The translations under genes were made by a program, and so were the position numbers. The notes below the pieces were generated by a model that saw only the letters and a list, made by a program, of their open reading frames with translations, ran no database searches and was not told where the DNA came from. A stretch of 64,000 nucleotides of DNA from a virus: IMG/VR virus record IMGVR_UViG_3300021171_000004, positions 1-64,000 of that record. One strand, given 5' to 3'. Positions 30,442 to 40,251 of the stretch are shown here, piece after piece (position 1 is the first letter of the stretch; the number at the start of each line of letters is the position of its first letter).

Positions 30442-30691
30442 CCCAATCTTAAAAGACATTCTAGACAAAGCTACGGCTGGCCTCGGAAAAAAGAAAAGGC
30501 CGAAGCACGGGATGCGTAGCACGCACATAGACCATTTGGATGATGGTTCGCACGTTGGACGAATCCAACCGCACGAAGGCGATGAGATGAGTTTTTCCGC
30601 CAAAAACGAAGGCGAACTAGCCAGCAAGATTAAAGAATATCTGGGCGACAAAGAAGCGCCAGTTGCTCCCGAGGGGGCCGAGAAGGTGTGA
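30434..30691 (+). CDS. Unknown protein, 85 aa
   Basis: Helical, Lys- and His-rich with KKKRPKHGMRSTHIDHLDDG. Overlaps the next GTG (GTGA). Near the terminase but too unlike known small terminases to call. Confidence 0.55.
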   Translation: MDSPILKDILDKATAGLGKKKRPKHGMRSTHIDHLDDGSHVGRIQPHEGDEMSFSAKNEGELASKIKEYLGDKEAPVAPEGAEKV

Positions 30692-31188
30692 CAAACTCAG
30701 AACGGGTTCGTAAATACGCGCTAAAACGGATCGAACAGGGTTTATGTATTCGGTGTGGAAAAGAGCCTGCTATTCCGGGGATACAGATCGGTTTAAAATG
30801 TAAACCCATCGAAAAAGATAGAAACAGGCGGTATATTGAAAATCGTCTCGCCGCAGGGATTTGCCGAGTTTGTTGCAAGAATAAAATTTCTCCTCCCAGA
30901 AAAACACGATGTGATGAGTGCTCCCTTCGTCATCGGCTCGCCGCTATGGGTCTTAGTCCCGAAGAACAGCAACGGACAACAGAGTACTTTTTGCACTTTT
31001 TCAGGGGAAGGTGTGAGTCCTGTGGAACAACCGATCCAGGCAAAAAAGATTGGTGTGTAGACCACGACCACAAAACCGGAAGATTCCGGGGGATTCTGTG
31101 TAATCGTTGCAACGTGGCACTAGGGATGGTGAGAGATAATCCCACAGTTCTTCTCGCGTTGGTTCAATATCTATCCCAGAAAGCGTGA
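30688..31188 (+). CDS. Recombination endonuclease VII-like (HNH) protein
   Basis: 166 aa. N-terminal CIRCGKEP and CRVCCKNK zinc knuckles; C-terminal CESCG, then CVDHDHKTGRFRGILCNRCN and ALGMVRDNP, the endonuclease VII signature. Inserted between the 85-aa gene and the terminase with GTGA overlaps on both sides. Likely a free-standing homing endonuclease. Confidence 0.85.
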   Translation: MTNSERVRKYALKRIEQGLCIRCGKEPAIPGIQIGLKCKPIEKDRNRRYIENRLAAGICRVCCKNKISPPRKTRCDECSLRHRLAAMGLSPEEQQRTTEYFLHFFRGRCESCGTTDPGKKDWCVDHDHKTGRFRGILCNRCNVALGMVRDNPTVLLALVQYLSQKA

Positions 31189-33032
31189 AAGTGTATAACC
31201 CGTTCGATTTTGAGAATCTCTACAAGGATGCCAAAGAGAAAGTCGTAGCGACCAAATCGACCGAAGACTGGGCTAAGTTCGGGTACGAAGATTTTAAAGT
31301 GTGGGAGAAAGATTTCCGCAATGGGCAAACCGACCTGTTTTGGTTGTCGGTGGAGATATTGGATCTTGCTCTTGTTGATGAAGTTCATCGCCCTATTACT
31401 GACGATTTCTTCATTAAGAAAAATCCTTATGTTGATGCTAGGAACTGGCGAGAGGCAATCTCGAAACAAAGCACGGTGAAAAACCGTCTTCTCTTGTGGC
31501 CGCGAGGTACGTTCAAAAGTTCTATCGGAATGGCGGATGCCGTCCAATGGATCGTCTGCTTTCCGAACATAAGGGTCATTTATTTCACTGCCGAAGAAAC
31601 TCTTGCGAATGATTTTGTTAGACAAGTAAAGCACTATTTTCAGGTTCCGGAAAATTCAAGGATGACCCGGTTCCAGATGTTGTACGCCGCGCACTGCGTG
31701 TCTACGAAAAGAAAAGAAGCGGACGACCAATTTTTGAGTCCCGCCCGTACAGACACACAGCCCCAACCTACCCTGTTAGCGTTATCTCTTGGGATGAGCA
31801 CAGCAGGAAAACACGGCGACGTGGCTTTCTTTGACGACACGGTTTCCAATAAAAATTCAGGGCCTAAAGCAACTCCCGAACAAAGAGTTCAAGTCGCAAA
31901 CGAAATCAAATCGGCTCGCCCGATTATTGATCTTTACGGATACAGAAATTATACGGGAACTTACTGGGACAGCGCGGATGCTTATGTTTCGCTTGAAGAG
32001 ACTATTTCTGATTTAAAGGTTCTGAAAGCCCCTGCATGGGAAATTAAGCCCGCAGCCCGCAAGAAACAGATTCACGAACTCACCGAGGAAGATGTAGTTC
32101 TGCTTTTCCCAGTTGACCGCAACGGGGTTCCGCGCCTCACCTTTAAAGCGCTGATGGATGAGTTCAAGGTAGACGCCTTCATTTTTTCGTGCCAATACCT
32201 CCTAAATCCCACACTCACCAAAACGGTTAAGTTTACCGACCAAATGTTCCGGAAGCAGATTGTTCCTTCTTCGGAATTCCCGCAGGATGGAACTTATTTT
32301 ATCGCGGACGTTTGGGATTTGGCTACTTCGGATGGAAAAAAATCCGACCGTTCGTGTGGCATGGTTGGGAAATTTACTATTGCAGGTCCGCTCGCAGGCC
32401 GCATGTACGTTTCGGAAATTATCCGCGGACGGTATAGTAAATCCGAACTACCATTTCAAATCGCGGGCCAAGCTAATCGGTGGAAGCCGCTCAAAAATTT
32501 AGGCATCGAAAAACCCCCGGCGCATGATTTTCTTGAAAACGACATCATGCGGGCGATGCAAAAAGTTGGCTACCCAGATTGTCCGGCCATCGAGTGGATT
32601 CCAATCGAGAATATCAAAGGTGCGAAAAACGAACGCGCCGCCGAGACGGAAATTCTTCTGGTGAATAATCAGGTATTTTTCTCGGCGGATATTCCGACCG
32701 ACGTGATGAACGAAGTTATCAAGGAACATGTCAACTTCAAGGCCGGAGCTAACCGCAAGGACGATTCGGTAGACACCTTGGCTCGGCTCGCACGGTACAT
32801 GCCGAAGGAAATTTCCTGTCCGCAAAGTGAACAGGAAAAACAAACCGCAGCTTGGGATTTGCTTAAACAAAAACAACAGCACGAACGGATGTTTCCTCCG
32901 AACGAAGACAAACAAACTTCGACATGGAAACGAGACGGTTACGACCGCCAACAAGAAGTAGCGGCCCCCCTTACAGAATGGGAAGGGATGCCAATAGTGA
33001 GATCGATTGAGGAACAATATCTAGGAACTTAA
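31185..33032 (+). CDS. Terminase large subunit
   Basis: 615 aa. Walker A-like RLLLWPRGTFKSS (101-113) and Walker B DVAFFDD (212-218) form the packaging ATPase. The C-terminal nuclease region starts near YFIADVWDLATSDGK. Drives DNA into the prohead and cuts concatemers. GTG start overlaps the endonuclease gene. No separate small terminase was recognised nearby. Confidence 0.88.
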   Translation: MKVYNPFDFENLYKDAKEKVVATKSTEDWAKFGYEDFKVWEKDFRNGQTDLFWLSVEILDLALVDEVHRPITDDFFIKKNPYVDARNWREAISKQSTVKNRLLLWPRGTFKSSIGMADAVQWIVCFPNIRVIYFTAEETLANDFVRQVKHYFQVPENSRMTRFQMLYAAHCVSTKRKEADDQFLSPARTDTQPQPTLLALSLGMSTAGKHGDVAFFDDTVSNKNSGPKATPEQRVQVANEIKSARPIIDLYGYRNYTGTYWDSADAYVSLEETISDLKVLKAPAWEIKPAARKKQIHELTEEDVVLLFPVDRNGVPRLTFKALMDEFKVDAFIFSCQYLLNPTLTKTVKFTDQMFRKQIVPSSEFPQDGTYFIADVWDLATSDGKKSDRSCGMVGKFTIAGPLAGRMYVSEIIRGRYSKSELPFQIAGQANRWKPLKNLGIEKPPAHDFLENDIMRAMQKVGYPDCPAIEWIPIENIKGAKNERAAETEILLVNNQVFFSADIPTDVMNEVIKEHVNFKAGANRKDDSVDTLARLARYMPKEISCPQSEQEKQTAAWDLLKQKQQHERMFPPNEDKQTSTWKRDGYDRQQEVAAPLTEWEGMPIVRSIEEQYLGT

Positions 33033-35576
33033 ATGGCTGAGATTACGCCGCTTCAATTAATTGTACCCGATACATATGTAGGGCCGCTTCTGCAAGCTGC
33101 GGTGAATCAAGCCTTTTTAACTCCGAAGGCCGCAGTTTGGATCCCGGCAAACTACGCTGGGACGGACACGTACACGAACCCTAATAATGTGCCCGTGTTC
33201 GATATGCGTTCGGGTGGTTCTACTAGTTTTACGTCTAATACAACATTTTCAACGATTGCTGGGGGAACGAATACTTCTGCTGCGCTAGTGGTCGGAACTG
33301 GTGCATCCCTGACGGCAACAGGAACAGGTTCTATTATTTCAACCGCCGTAGCAAACTCTCCTACACCAAGTAGTGCTTACACTTTCACGAGTACACCAAT
33401 TACAACGGCACCGTTTAGCGGGAATCTGCTGGTAGGAGCGAATATCAATGCTGCTGGCACAGGTTCATACACAGCCGGGTCTGGTTATGCCTTAATAGGA
33501 ACACCAACAGCCACCTTAGCGTTGGAATATCAGACGGCTGCCGCTGCGACAAGCTATTCTTCGACATTCACTTACTCGGTCAGTTCTGGCAATTGGGGTG
33601 GGACCATCGCAGCGTTTTCTTCGCCGGGAAACAATGCCGCTCTCGTTCAAGGGAAAGTGCAATCCGCTTCAACGTCACTAGCTTATACCAGTAACAACGG
33701 TGCTGGGAATCTGCTGATTGCAGTTTTCAGGTATAACGGGGCAAGTGCCGCCCCCATTGCGTCAATCTCCGATACAGCAGGAAATACCTGGGTTTCTGCG
33801 GGCGCTCGCGCCTTTCAGGGGTATGCCAAAGGCGTGTCTGACTCCAATTTTCTGGAAGTTTGGTATGCCATGAATAGTATTGCCGGTGCAAACACCGTCA
33901 CTGCGACGATGGGTTCAGGTACCACTGGCGGTGCAACTCATATGGGGATTGCAGAGTTCTCTGGTGTAGCCACAACTAATGCGCTCGTAGATTATAACTT
34001 CACCGGTTCAACGACTGGGGCCACAAGCATCCCAGGCGCAACGACAAACCCCCAGTACACGATTAACGCCACCAATAATACTACTGGTGTAGTTGACTTT
34101 ACAGGTCGGGACTCCGGTGCAGTTGTCCGCAGCGCATTCAACGCAAGAGCCGGAACAGGCGGCTTATTCTACTTCAAAAATGGTATCTATCCTGGGCAGA
34201 CTTCGCTACATGAAAGCGTGGCAGGGCAGACGGCCATCTGGTATGTATGGGGGATACCCGCGCCTGTGTTGGGAACCCAAGAGGTTTCATTTCATATTGT
34301 GTGCGAGAGTTTTACTCAGACTCTTTATGCCACGCTGCAAACAGATGGTTGTATCCACCAAATCTTGCCCTCCGCGTATGCAGGGCCCCAACCATTATCA
34401 AATAACACATTATCCGGATTCTGGCAGCGTCCTAATGCTACCTTTGGGGCCATCAACAACAACGCAATATTTTTTGTAAATGGCACCGTTCGCATTCCCG
34501 ACAATCAGCATACACCGTCCAATTCCTTCGATACCTTTACAGCTATATACTCATCTCACATCAACACAGTTGCCGATACGGTTATCACCGCAGTAGACCA
34601 ATTGTGTTCGGGGCTGGCTGTCGGGCTGTCGGGCGTCAATGGTTATCGCACAAATCAATCGGGGACAGATGAGACGTACTTCGAGAACACCTACGCTGTT
34701 GGCTTCAATACTCCGTACAACGTCCTGTCGAATCACCCCATCGGAAATAATATGCACGCAGCCTGCAATCAAAACGCAGGAACGTTCAGCATTTCAACAT
34801 CAATGTATGGTGGGATGTTAAACCATTTTGGAGATTACCACAATCTAAATGGTTTTGTGTTTGGATGCGCCCAAACAGGGACGCGCTGGGACTTGCAGAA
34901 CATGGCTCAGGAATTTGCAATCACTGGAACTTTTGCGCGGGCAGGGAACGCCACAGAAACAACTCCTGGCAACTGCATGGGGAAAGTGAGCGTAAGTTCA
35001 GGCTCTGCGAATAATGTGTCTTTCACGCCCGGTTCATTTTTCGCATCTGGTAACGGCGCTAATTTCCAAGTCACTGAATCAACCCGGCTCATACAGCCAG
35101 GGTTGCTCACTTCTAATTTCACTTCGGCTGCGACTACAGGGACGACCAAGCAAACGTTGGCGACATACACGTTTACATACAATGCTGGTGGGGGAGGCCA
35201 GGGGAGCAACATCGGCCCGTTCCAAAACAACCCTGGTGCGGTTTTCAGGATAAAAGCGTGGGGTATCGCTGCAAACAATGTTAACAGCAAAGTGTTTGAA
35301 CTTGATTTTGGTGGCACTCTTATCGCTAGTATCACCGCCACTCCGAGCGTCGCAGATTCCGTCAAATGCGAAGCAGAAATAATTGTTAGCTCCGTTGCGA
35401 ACACGCAGGAGGTCATAGGCTATTGTGACGATGGAACAGCACGAACGGTAACACGCTCTGCTCCCGCAATTACAGGTAATGCAAATATAATTTTGAATGC
35501 TGCCGCAACTACAGCCGGGGCCGCAGGCGATTTCACCTTCAAGGGGATGACGATTGAATACGTTGGTGGCAACTAA
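33033..35576 (+). CDS. Large beta-rich tail fibre/head-fibre-type protein
   Basis: 847 aa, starting at the terminase stop (TAAATG). Residues 210-330 carry the DTAGNTWVSAG-type lectin-like module shared with the secreted proteins at 5034 and 36428; the following half is compositionally fibre-like with many Ala/Thr/Asn and a His/Asn-rich C-terminal part. Probably a host-recognition or decorative fibre. Confidence 0.65.
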   Translation: MAEITPLQLIVPDTYVGPLLQAAVNQAFLTPKAAVWIPANYAGTDTYTNPNNVPVFDMRSGGSTSFTSNTTFSTIAGGTNTSAALVVGTGASLTATGTGSIISTAVANSPTPSSAYTFTSTPITTAPFSGNLLVGANINAAGTGSYTAGSGYALIGTPTATLALEYQTAAAATSYSSTFTYSVSSGNWGGTIAAFSSPGNNAALVQGKVQSASTSLAYTSNNGAGNLLIAVFRYNGASAAPIASISDTAGNTWVSAGARAFQGYAKGVSDSNFLEVWYAMNSIAGANTVTATMGSGTTGGATHMGIAEFSGVATTNALVDYNFTGSTTGATSIPGATTNPQYTINATNNTTGVVDFTGRDSGAVVRSAFNARAGTGGLFYFKNGIYPGQTSLHESVAGQTAIWYVWGIPAPVLGTQEVSFHIVCESFTQTLYATLQTDGCIHQILPSAYAGPQPLSNNTLSGFWQRPNATFGAINNNAIFFVNGTVRIPDNQHTPSNSFDTFTAIYSSHINTVADTVITAVDQLCSGLAVGLSGVNGYRTNQSGTDETYFENTYAVGFNTPYNVLSNHPIGNNMHAACNQNAGTFSISTSMYGGMLNHFGDYHNLNGFVFGCAQTGTRWDLQNMAQEFAITGTFARAGNATETTPGNCMGKVSVSSGSANNVSFTPGSFFASGNGANFQVTESTRLIQPGLLTSNFTSAATTGTTKQTLATYTFTYNAGGGGQGSNIGPFQNNPGAVFRIKAWGIAANNVNSKVFELDFGGTLIASITATPSVADSVKCEAEIIVSSVANTQEVIGYCDDGTARTVTRSAPAITGNANIILNAAATTAGAAGDFTFKGMTIEYVGGN

Positions 35577-35624
35577 AAGTAAAAAGTTTTTCTCTTCATT
35601 AGGAGAGAGAGAAGGAGAAGTAAA

Positions 35625-35909
35625 TTGGCTCAACTCAGAATGTACGTGAACAAAGGTTGTCCGCATTGTGAACAAGCAAAGGCTTTTTTTGACGCCCAGA
35701 ACGTAATAGTGGAAGTTGTTGAAATTGGGTTCGATCCCGTTCTGCAAGCCGGGCTAAGGTCGCTGTTCAACGGCGGCAATTTCCAGGTTCCGCTTATCGT
35801 TTCGTTCGCAACCCAAGAGGTGGTTCTAGGTAATGATCCAGTTCAACTCCAGCGTATTATTGCTGCTCTTGTCCCTAGCACAAAGCCATCTGACTCTGCT
35901 TCTCAGTAA
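35625..35909 (+). CDS. Glutaredoxin-like protein
   Basis: 94 aa. CPHC at residues 12-15 in a glutaredoxin fold, with a central VPLIVSF (cis-Pro) and a C-terminal helix. TTG start after GAAGGAGAAG. Would reduce disulfides, for example of ribonucleotide reductase. Phage glutaredoxins usually serve nucleotide synthesis, but no reductase gene is in the window. Confidence 0.8.
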   Translation: MAQLRMYVNKGCPHCEQAKAFFDAQNVIVEVVEIGFDPVLQAGLRSLFNGGNFQVPLIVSFATQEVVLGNDPVQLQRIIAALVPSTKPSDSASQ

Positions 35910-36207
35910 CGGGAAGATTTTCGACCCGATTTTTGATGTACATTTTTGGTGGAAGACCGCAAAATCAGATTGGCTGAGAGAGTTGCGGTCATGCCCCGTG
36001 TGTCTGGGATTCTGGACTGCCGCCATCGTTTCTTTACTCGCGGGAATCCACAATCCATGGCAAATTCTAGTTGTGGCCGGAACTGGACACGTACTATACC
36101 TGCTTCGCGAAAAATACCTGCCCTGTGATAAATGCAAGGTTCCGGAACCGATCCCATTTAAATTTGTAGGACATCAAGCGGTGGGTGTGGAACCTGCTCC
36201 TAAGTAG
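35833..36207 (+). CDS. DUF1360-like membrane protein
   Basis: 124 aa. CPVCLGFWTAAIVSLLAG matches the CPxCxGFW plus membrane-span pattern of DUF1360 phage proteins; a second Cys pair (CDKC) follows. Overlaps the glutaredoxin gene by 77 bp. A C-terminal location in a head-to-portal cluster is typical, role unknown. Confidence 0.65.
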   Translation: MIQFNSSVLLLLLSLAQSHLTLLLSNGKIFDPIFDVHFWWKTAKSDWLRELRSCPVCLGFWTAAIVSLLAGIHNPWQILVVAGTGHVLYLLREKYLPCDKCKVPEPIPFKFVGHQAVGVEPAPK

Positions 36208-36234
36208 CTCTCCGTCAGCAGGTGTCGCGGAGCC

Positions 36235-36420
36235 TTACAATTCTGAACCATGTTCGGCTGTGGGATCGAGAATGCAGGCGGCGTACTCTGTCGAATCGGG
36301 TACCGCAATTCCTCCATAGGAATCGGTAATCTGGTACATCCAACCGTCAGGACAGCGGCCAACATACTCAAGTTCCCTAGTGAACGTAGGCTCAGGATTT
36401 TGGTTATCAGGTGACATCAC
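36235..36420 (-). CDS. Unknown protein, 61 aa
   Basis: Follows the secreted protein gene on the minus strand after AGGGGGG. Begins MMSPDNQNPEPTFTREL; three Cys or acidic patches but no motif. Probably a small partner of the secreted protein. Confidence 0.5.
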   Translation of the reverse strand: MMSPDNQNPEPTFTRELEYVGRCPDGWMYQITDSYGGIAVPDSTEYAACILDPTAEHGSEL

Positions 36421-36427
36421 CCCCCTT

Positions 36428-37183
36428 TCATTGCTTTTTGTAAGCTGCTATGCCCGCCAGCCAGTGGCCTCCTCCGCTTTCCGAACCATCTGCGTTGCGG
36501 CCCATCCAAGAACCAATGTAGACGCCCGTGGTTGGTGCAATCATGTCCTCAGCGAAAACACATGTGGCCTTCCCCTCAAGCGTGTATCCCGGGCCAGATC
36601 GCACAACACCCCCGCTATTGGGCGGGCAGCTTTCCCCCCAAGCTAATATGAGCGCGCCTGCTTCGGTGTCTATTGGTAGTGTCCAAGCGTAAGGGCAATC
36701 ACCACCGTTGGTGCAATCCGGAAAGACAGAGTTCTGGTCCGCGTACGTGCCTAAATTACCCGCGTCGAAATTCCAGTTCCCGTCGTAAATAAGGATAAGC
36801 ACATCCGAAAACTGATCGCCTGAGAACGACAGTTGAACCCCGGTTGTACACGACACACCGACCCCGCAAAAGGAGCCGAAATTGGTGTGATACGAACAAT
36901 TGCCCGTGAAGGTCACGCACTGGTCCCGGGTCCAAACATCGCCCCGGCTGTCAGTTATTGTTCCCTGCGAACTGAATCTTGCGATGACTACTGCCATCGT
37001 GTTCGGTGGAGTCAGGAAGTAGCAGCCTGCTTGGGCAGAGCAAGCTACTGTCGTACGGATTGGCAGAGACAAAAATGACGAACGCGACCGTACCGGAGCG
37101 AGAAAACAAATTCCAGCGAAAAGTAAAGCACTAACAAAAAGTGCTTGGCCTATCGAAATGAAAACAGCGCGTAAATTTTTCAT
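36428..37183 (-). CDS. Secreted Cys-rich beta protein with signal peptide
   Basis: 251 aa. Hydrophobic signal-like N-terminus (residues 8-30), then a beta domain with eight or more Cys likely to form disulfides, and a lectin-like module related to the proteins at 5034, 33033 and 58520 (TPPNTMAVVIARF, TDSRGDVW). Encoded against the virion genes from its own strong promoter, so expressed separately. Likely exported to the host envelope. Confidence 0.65.
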   Translation of the reverse strand: MKNLRAVFISIGQALFVSALLFAGICFLAPVRSRSSFLSLPIRTTVACSAQAGCYFLTPPNTMAVVIARFSSQGTITDSRGDVWTRDQCVTFTGNCSYHTNFGSFCGVGVSCTTGVQLSFSGDQFSDVLILIYDGNWNFDAGNLGTYADQNSVFPDCTNGGDCPYAWTLPIDTEAGALILAWGESCPPNSGGVVRSGPGYTLEGKATCVFAEDMIAPTTGVYIGSWMGRNADGSESGGGHWLAGIAAYKKQ

Positions 37184-37223
37184 ATTTTCCTCCCTAGTTT
37201 TTCAAGCCCATGCTTGTTCGACA

Positions 37224-37253
37224 AATATACCACGGTGAAAAGATTTTTGTCAA
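37224..37253 (-). promoter_or_regulatory. Strong promoter of the secreted Cys-rich gene
   Basis: TTGACA (37253-37248), 18-bp spacer, TATATT (37229-37224); AGGGAGGA precedes the ATG. Confidence 0.75.
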
Positions 37254-37260
37254 CTACTAA

Positions 37261-37353
37261 ATGAGAATAACTCCGGACGAAGCAAATCCTCAAGGCCAGA
37301 TAAACCCAGACGATTTCAAAAGTGCTGCGGAAGTAGCGGGATGGTATGTATAA
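37261..37353 (+). pseudogene. Duplicated portal 5' fragment (30 codons)
   Basis: Encodes MRITPDEANPQGQINPDDF and about 11 more residues before a stop; the true portal starts MARIEPDAANPQGQIDPKDF. The DNA is diverged but clearly homologous, with mostly synonymous differences. It ends inside the start of the endonuclease gene. Reads as a remnant left when the endonuclease gene entered from a related phage. Confidence 0.8.
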
Positions 37354-37738
37354 GGACCGAAAATCTCCGGAAGTTAAGGCCAAAGAGAAAGCTAGGACTC
37401 TGCGGTGGATAAAAAGTAATCCAGAGAAGTATCGACGGGTTACGAAGAACCGAAATTTGAAAAAGAGTTTCGGTATCACACTAGAGGATTACGAACGGAT
37501 GCACGCAGATCAAAACGGTCTGTGTGCTATTTGCCAGAAACCAGAAAAATATAAAAGTGCGAATCCCCAAAGTTTAGGGCAACTACTGAGTCTAGCTGTA
37601 GACCACGATCATAATAGGAATCATGTTCGCGCTTTGCTGTGCATGGCCTGCAACAAAGGGTTAGGGTGTTTTGAAGAAGATATACTCCGTTTACAAGCTG
37701 CGATTGAATATATCAAGAAACATGCGGGAGAAAATTGA
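37346..37738 (+). CDS. Recombination endonuclease VII-like protein
   Basis: 130 aa. CAICQKPEKY, LAVDHDHNRNHVRALLCMAC and NKGLGCFEEDI form the endonuclease VII zinc/HNH core, with a basic N-terminus. Sits between the portal fragment and the intact portal, overlapping both reading frames at the ends. Typical of a homing endonuclease next to its target gene. Confidence 0.85.
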   Translation: MYKDRKSPEVKAKEKARTLRWIKSNPEKYRRVTKNRNLKKSFGITLEDYERMHADQNGLCAICQKPEKYKSANPQSLGQLLSLAVDHDHNRNHVRALLCMACNKGLGCFEEDILRLQAAIEYIKKHAGEN

Positions 37739-39861
37739 TGGCTAGGATAGAACCAGATGCCGCAAACCCGCAAGGTCAAATTGACCCAAAAGATTTTATA
37801 AGTGCTTCCGAAGTTACTAAAGCGGGCGCGTTGCAGTTGGTTTGTCAGGATGCGCAATCCAGTGAGGCTTGGTTAACTCAAAACTACTGGAATATCAGAT
37901 GGCGTGAGGCGGATGCGCTGTATCAATCCCCGCCTTCGGTTCTCATGTGGGAAAATACCACAACGCCGCGTTCAAATGTAAATCGCTTCGTAGTTGCGGA
38001 AACTGTGAATGCAATTCACCCGCAAATCATGAACGGGCTATTTTATGAGCAGCCGCCATTCGTTCTGCGTCCGCGCCCGGTAATTACCCAGAACACTTCC
38101 CGGGCGATTTCCACGGTTATTGCACAGGAATTGGATGAAATAAACTTTCGGCAGGAAACCGATTGGGGGCTTTTTTCCTCGCTCAACTTCGGCACAGGTA
38201 TTTGGAAATGGGGTTTTAAAACCTACCCGAAGAAAACCACGAAGTACGTTCCGGTAGGAAACACCGTTTCGGTGGCGGCTCCCCTCCCGAATGCTCCGGC
38301 CACGATTCTCGAAACACCAGAATCCCTGATGTACAAGCGGGTAGTCGGTGAAGAAGATGTTCACACACCGACTTTCGAAAACAAAGATATCCGTTATGTT
38401 TTGCCTGATCCGGCGCTCAAAGTCCCGGATATCCGCAAGGGCAAGTTTGTAATCGACAAGATGTATCTCACGTACAAGGACCTGATTAAACTAGCGTCCG
38501 AAGAGTACGTGGATGAGGATCCAAAAACCGGAAAGCAAACGCTAAAGAAGCGCTACGATCTTCCGAGCGAAGCAGAAATCAAAGAGTGGTTTACTAAACC
38601 CAAAGAATTGCCTGCGGCTGGGGCGGCGGGCGAGTCCATGTCTCCGCAGGGCACGGCTTATATCCATCACGCCAAGCCTGCCTTTCAACCTTCGACCGCG
38701 GATCCACTAGACGAACCTCTAGAAGTTTTGGAGCGCTGGGACAACGATAAAGTCATCACGGTTTTAAATCGTGTAAAAGTCATACGAAACGAGCCGAACG
38801 AATTTGGAGTTATCCCTTTCCTCTCGCTTAATTGGTGGAATATTCCTGATGCTTTTTGGGGTCTCGGTCTTGGGCGCGTCATTGGTGTCGAACAAAGAGT
38901 TCAAGCGGGCCTCATTAACGCCTGTCTTGATTTGGCATCCCTTATCGTTAATCCGATGTTCGTTCGGGCTCGTGGCGCGAATATTAACGAGCAGCAGATA
39001 CGTCAACGAATTGGTGGAATCATCGCAGTTGACGGGGACACGCAAAAAGCCCTAACTCTACTCGAACAGCCGAGTATTCCCGCCGAAGTCGTGCAGCAAA
39101 TTGCTTTGTCGCAATCCCGAGTTGCAACCACGTCCGGAGCGGACCAGCAACTTACCATGGGTGTGAACACGGGTAAGGGCGGGGCCATGCGCACAGGCAC
39201 GGGCGCTGCGGGTATGATTCAGGCAACCATGAATCGTATCGGCGGTTTTGCCGAAGCTTTCGTGCGTCAAGTCTACGAACCCTTTATCTACACAGTTCAC
39301 AAACTGAACAAAGAGAAGATGCCGATTTCCTATATTCGGAAACTTCTCGGGGATAAGCTGGGCAAGGACTTCAAGTTCGACGCGAACGAGTTTTTGAACG
39401 CGCCCGCTGAGTTCGAAGTTCTGGCTGGTTCGCACTTAGCCGCAAAATCCCAGATGGCGCAGTCGCTGTTCATGATGCTCCAGCTTTTTGAGAATGCTCC
39501 TTTGATGCAGCAACTGAACGAAATCAATCTCAAGAAGGTGAACATAGAAGAATTGTTCCACATGGTGCATGACATCTCCGGGTGGAAGAATTACTACGAC
39601 ATCATCCAAGACATGACGCCCGAAGAAATCCAAAGGCAGCAAGCGAAGTCGCAAGGTGCCCAGATGCAGGCCAAGTTGCAGGGTCAGATGGCCATGGAAG
39701 ATAAGAAGTTCCAGAATAACCAGCAACTCATAGACCAGGAGAATGAAGGCCGAGCCGCACGGGATATTTTCCGCGTGATTGCGGAGAAGTCTGCGGAGCC
39801 AGAAGCACTACTTGGAGCAGAAGCCCCGTCCGCAGGAGTAGGAAGTTCTGAACAAGGATAA
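37738..39861 (+). CDS. Portal protein, podovirus type
   Basis: 707 aa from ATG 37738, which overlaps the endonuclease TGA. Helical protein with ERWDNDKVITVLNRV, LGLGRVIGVEQRVQAGLIN and a Gln-rich helical C-terminus (EIQRQQAKSQGAQMQAKLQ) characteristic of P22/N4-like portals. Forms the dodecameric ring at the packaging vertex. Followed at short distance by scaffold and capsid genes. Confidence 0.85.
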   Translation: MARIEPDAANPQGQIDPKDFISASEVTKAGALQLVCQDAQSSEAWLTQNYWNIRWREADALYQSPPSVLMWENTTTPRSNVNRFVVAETVNAIHPQIMNGLFYEQPPFVLRPRPVITQNTSRAISTVIAQELDEINFRQETDWGLFSSLNFGTGIWKWGFKTYPKKTTKYVPVGNTVSVAAPLPNAPATILETPESLMYKRVVGEEDVHTPTFENKDIRYVLPDPALKVPDIRKGKFVIDKMYLTYKDLIKLASEEYVDEDPKTGKQTLKKRYDLPSEAEIKEWFTKPKELPAAGAAGESMSPQGTAYIHHAKPAFQPSTADPLDEPLEVLERWDNDKVITVLNRVKVIRNEPNEFGVIPFLSLNWWNIPDAFWGLGLGRVIGVEQRVQAGLINACLDLASLIVNPMFVRARGANINEQQIRQRIGGIIAVDGDTQKALTLLEQPSIPAEVVQQIALSQSRVATTSGADQQLTMGVNTGKGGAMRTGTGAAGMIQATMNRIGGFAEAFVRQVYEPFIYTVHKLNKEKMPISYIRKLLGDKLGKDFKFDANEFLNAPAEFEVLAGSHLAAKSQMAQSLFMMLQLFENAPLMQQLNEINLKKVNIEELFHMVHDISGWKNYYDIIQDMTPEEIQRQQAKSQGAQMQAKLQGQMAMEDKKFQNNQQLIDQENEGRAARDIFRVIAEKSAEPEALLGAEAPSAGVGSSEQG
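39295..39309. promoter_or_regulatory. Degenerate palindrome in the portal gene
   Basis: GTTCAC-AAA-CTGAAC, one mismatch in the right arm. Not counted among the 17; may be chance. Confidence 0.35.
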
Positions 39862-39864
39862 TAC

Positions 39865-40251
39865 ATGAATGGCTCCGAGATCGAAACGGCCCCACGACGC
39901 CCCCAGATAAATCCACTCGCACTAGACGAGCCCCAAGAACTATCCGATACGGAAAAAATGGATTTGATAGCCGGAGACGATTCTCCGTACGCCAAAGCCA
40001 TGAAAAAACTCATGCGGTGGGAGATAGCCAAATCCCGCGAAGCCGCAGAGGATTGCGACCCGTCCGAAAAGGAAAAGCAGGTAGCCCTGCTCACGGTTTT
40101 GTATGCCCAGAAAAAGTTCTTCAATAGTTTAATGGGCGCAATTCTGTTCGAAAAAACAAGCCATCTATCCGATGTCCGTCAAAAAATCGCACAGGAAGAA
40201 TTGCAAGACCGAGAAAAGCTTGAATCAATAATTCTCGCAAATCAAACTTAG
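39865..40251 (+). CDS. Helical protein downstream of portal
   Basis: 128 aa, almost all helix, acidic (QELSDTEKMDLIAGDD, then EKEKQVALLTVLYAQKKFF). AAGGATAATAC precedes the ATG. May be a small head accessory protein; no family recognised. Confidence 0.6.
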   Translation: MNGSEIETAPRRPQINPLALDEPQELSDTEKMDLIAGDDSPYAKAMKKLMRWEIAKSREAAEDCDPSEKEKQVALLTVLYAQKKFFNSLMGAILFEKTSHLSDVRQKIAQEELQDREKLESIILANQT

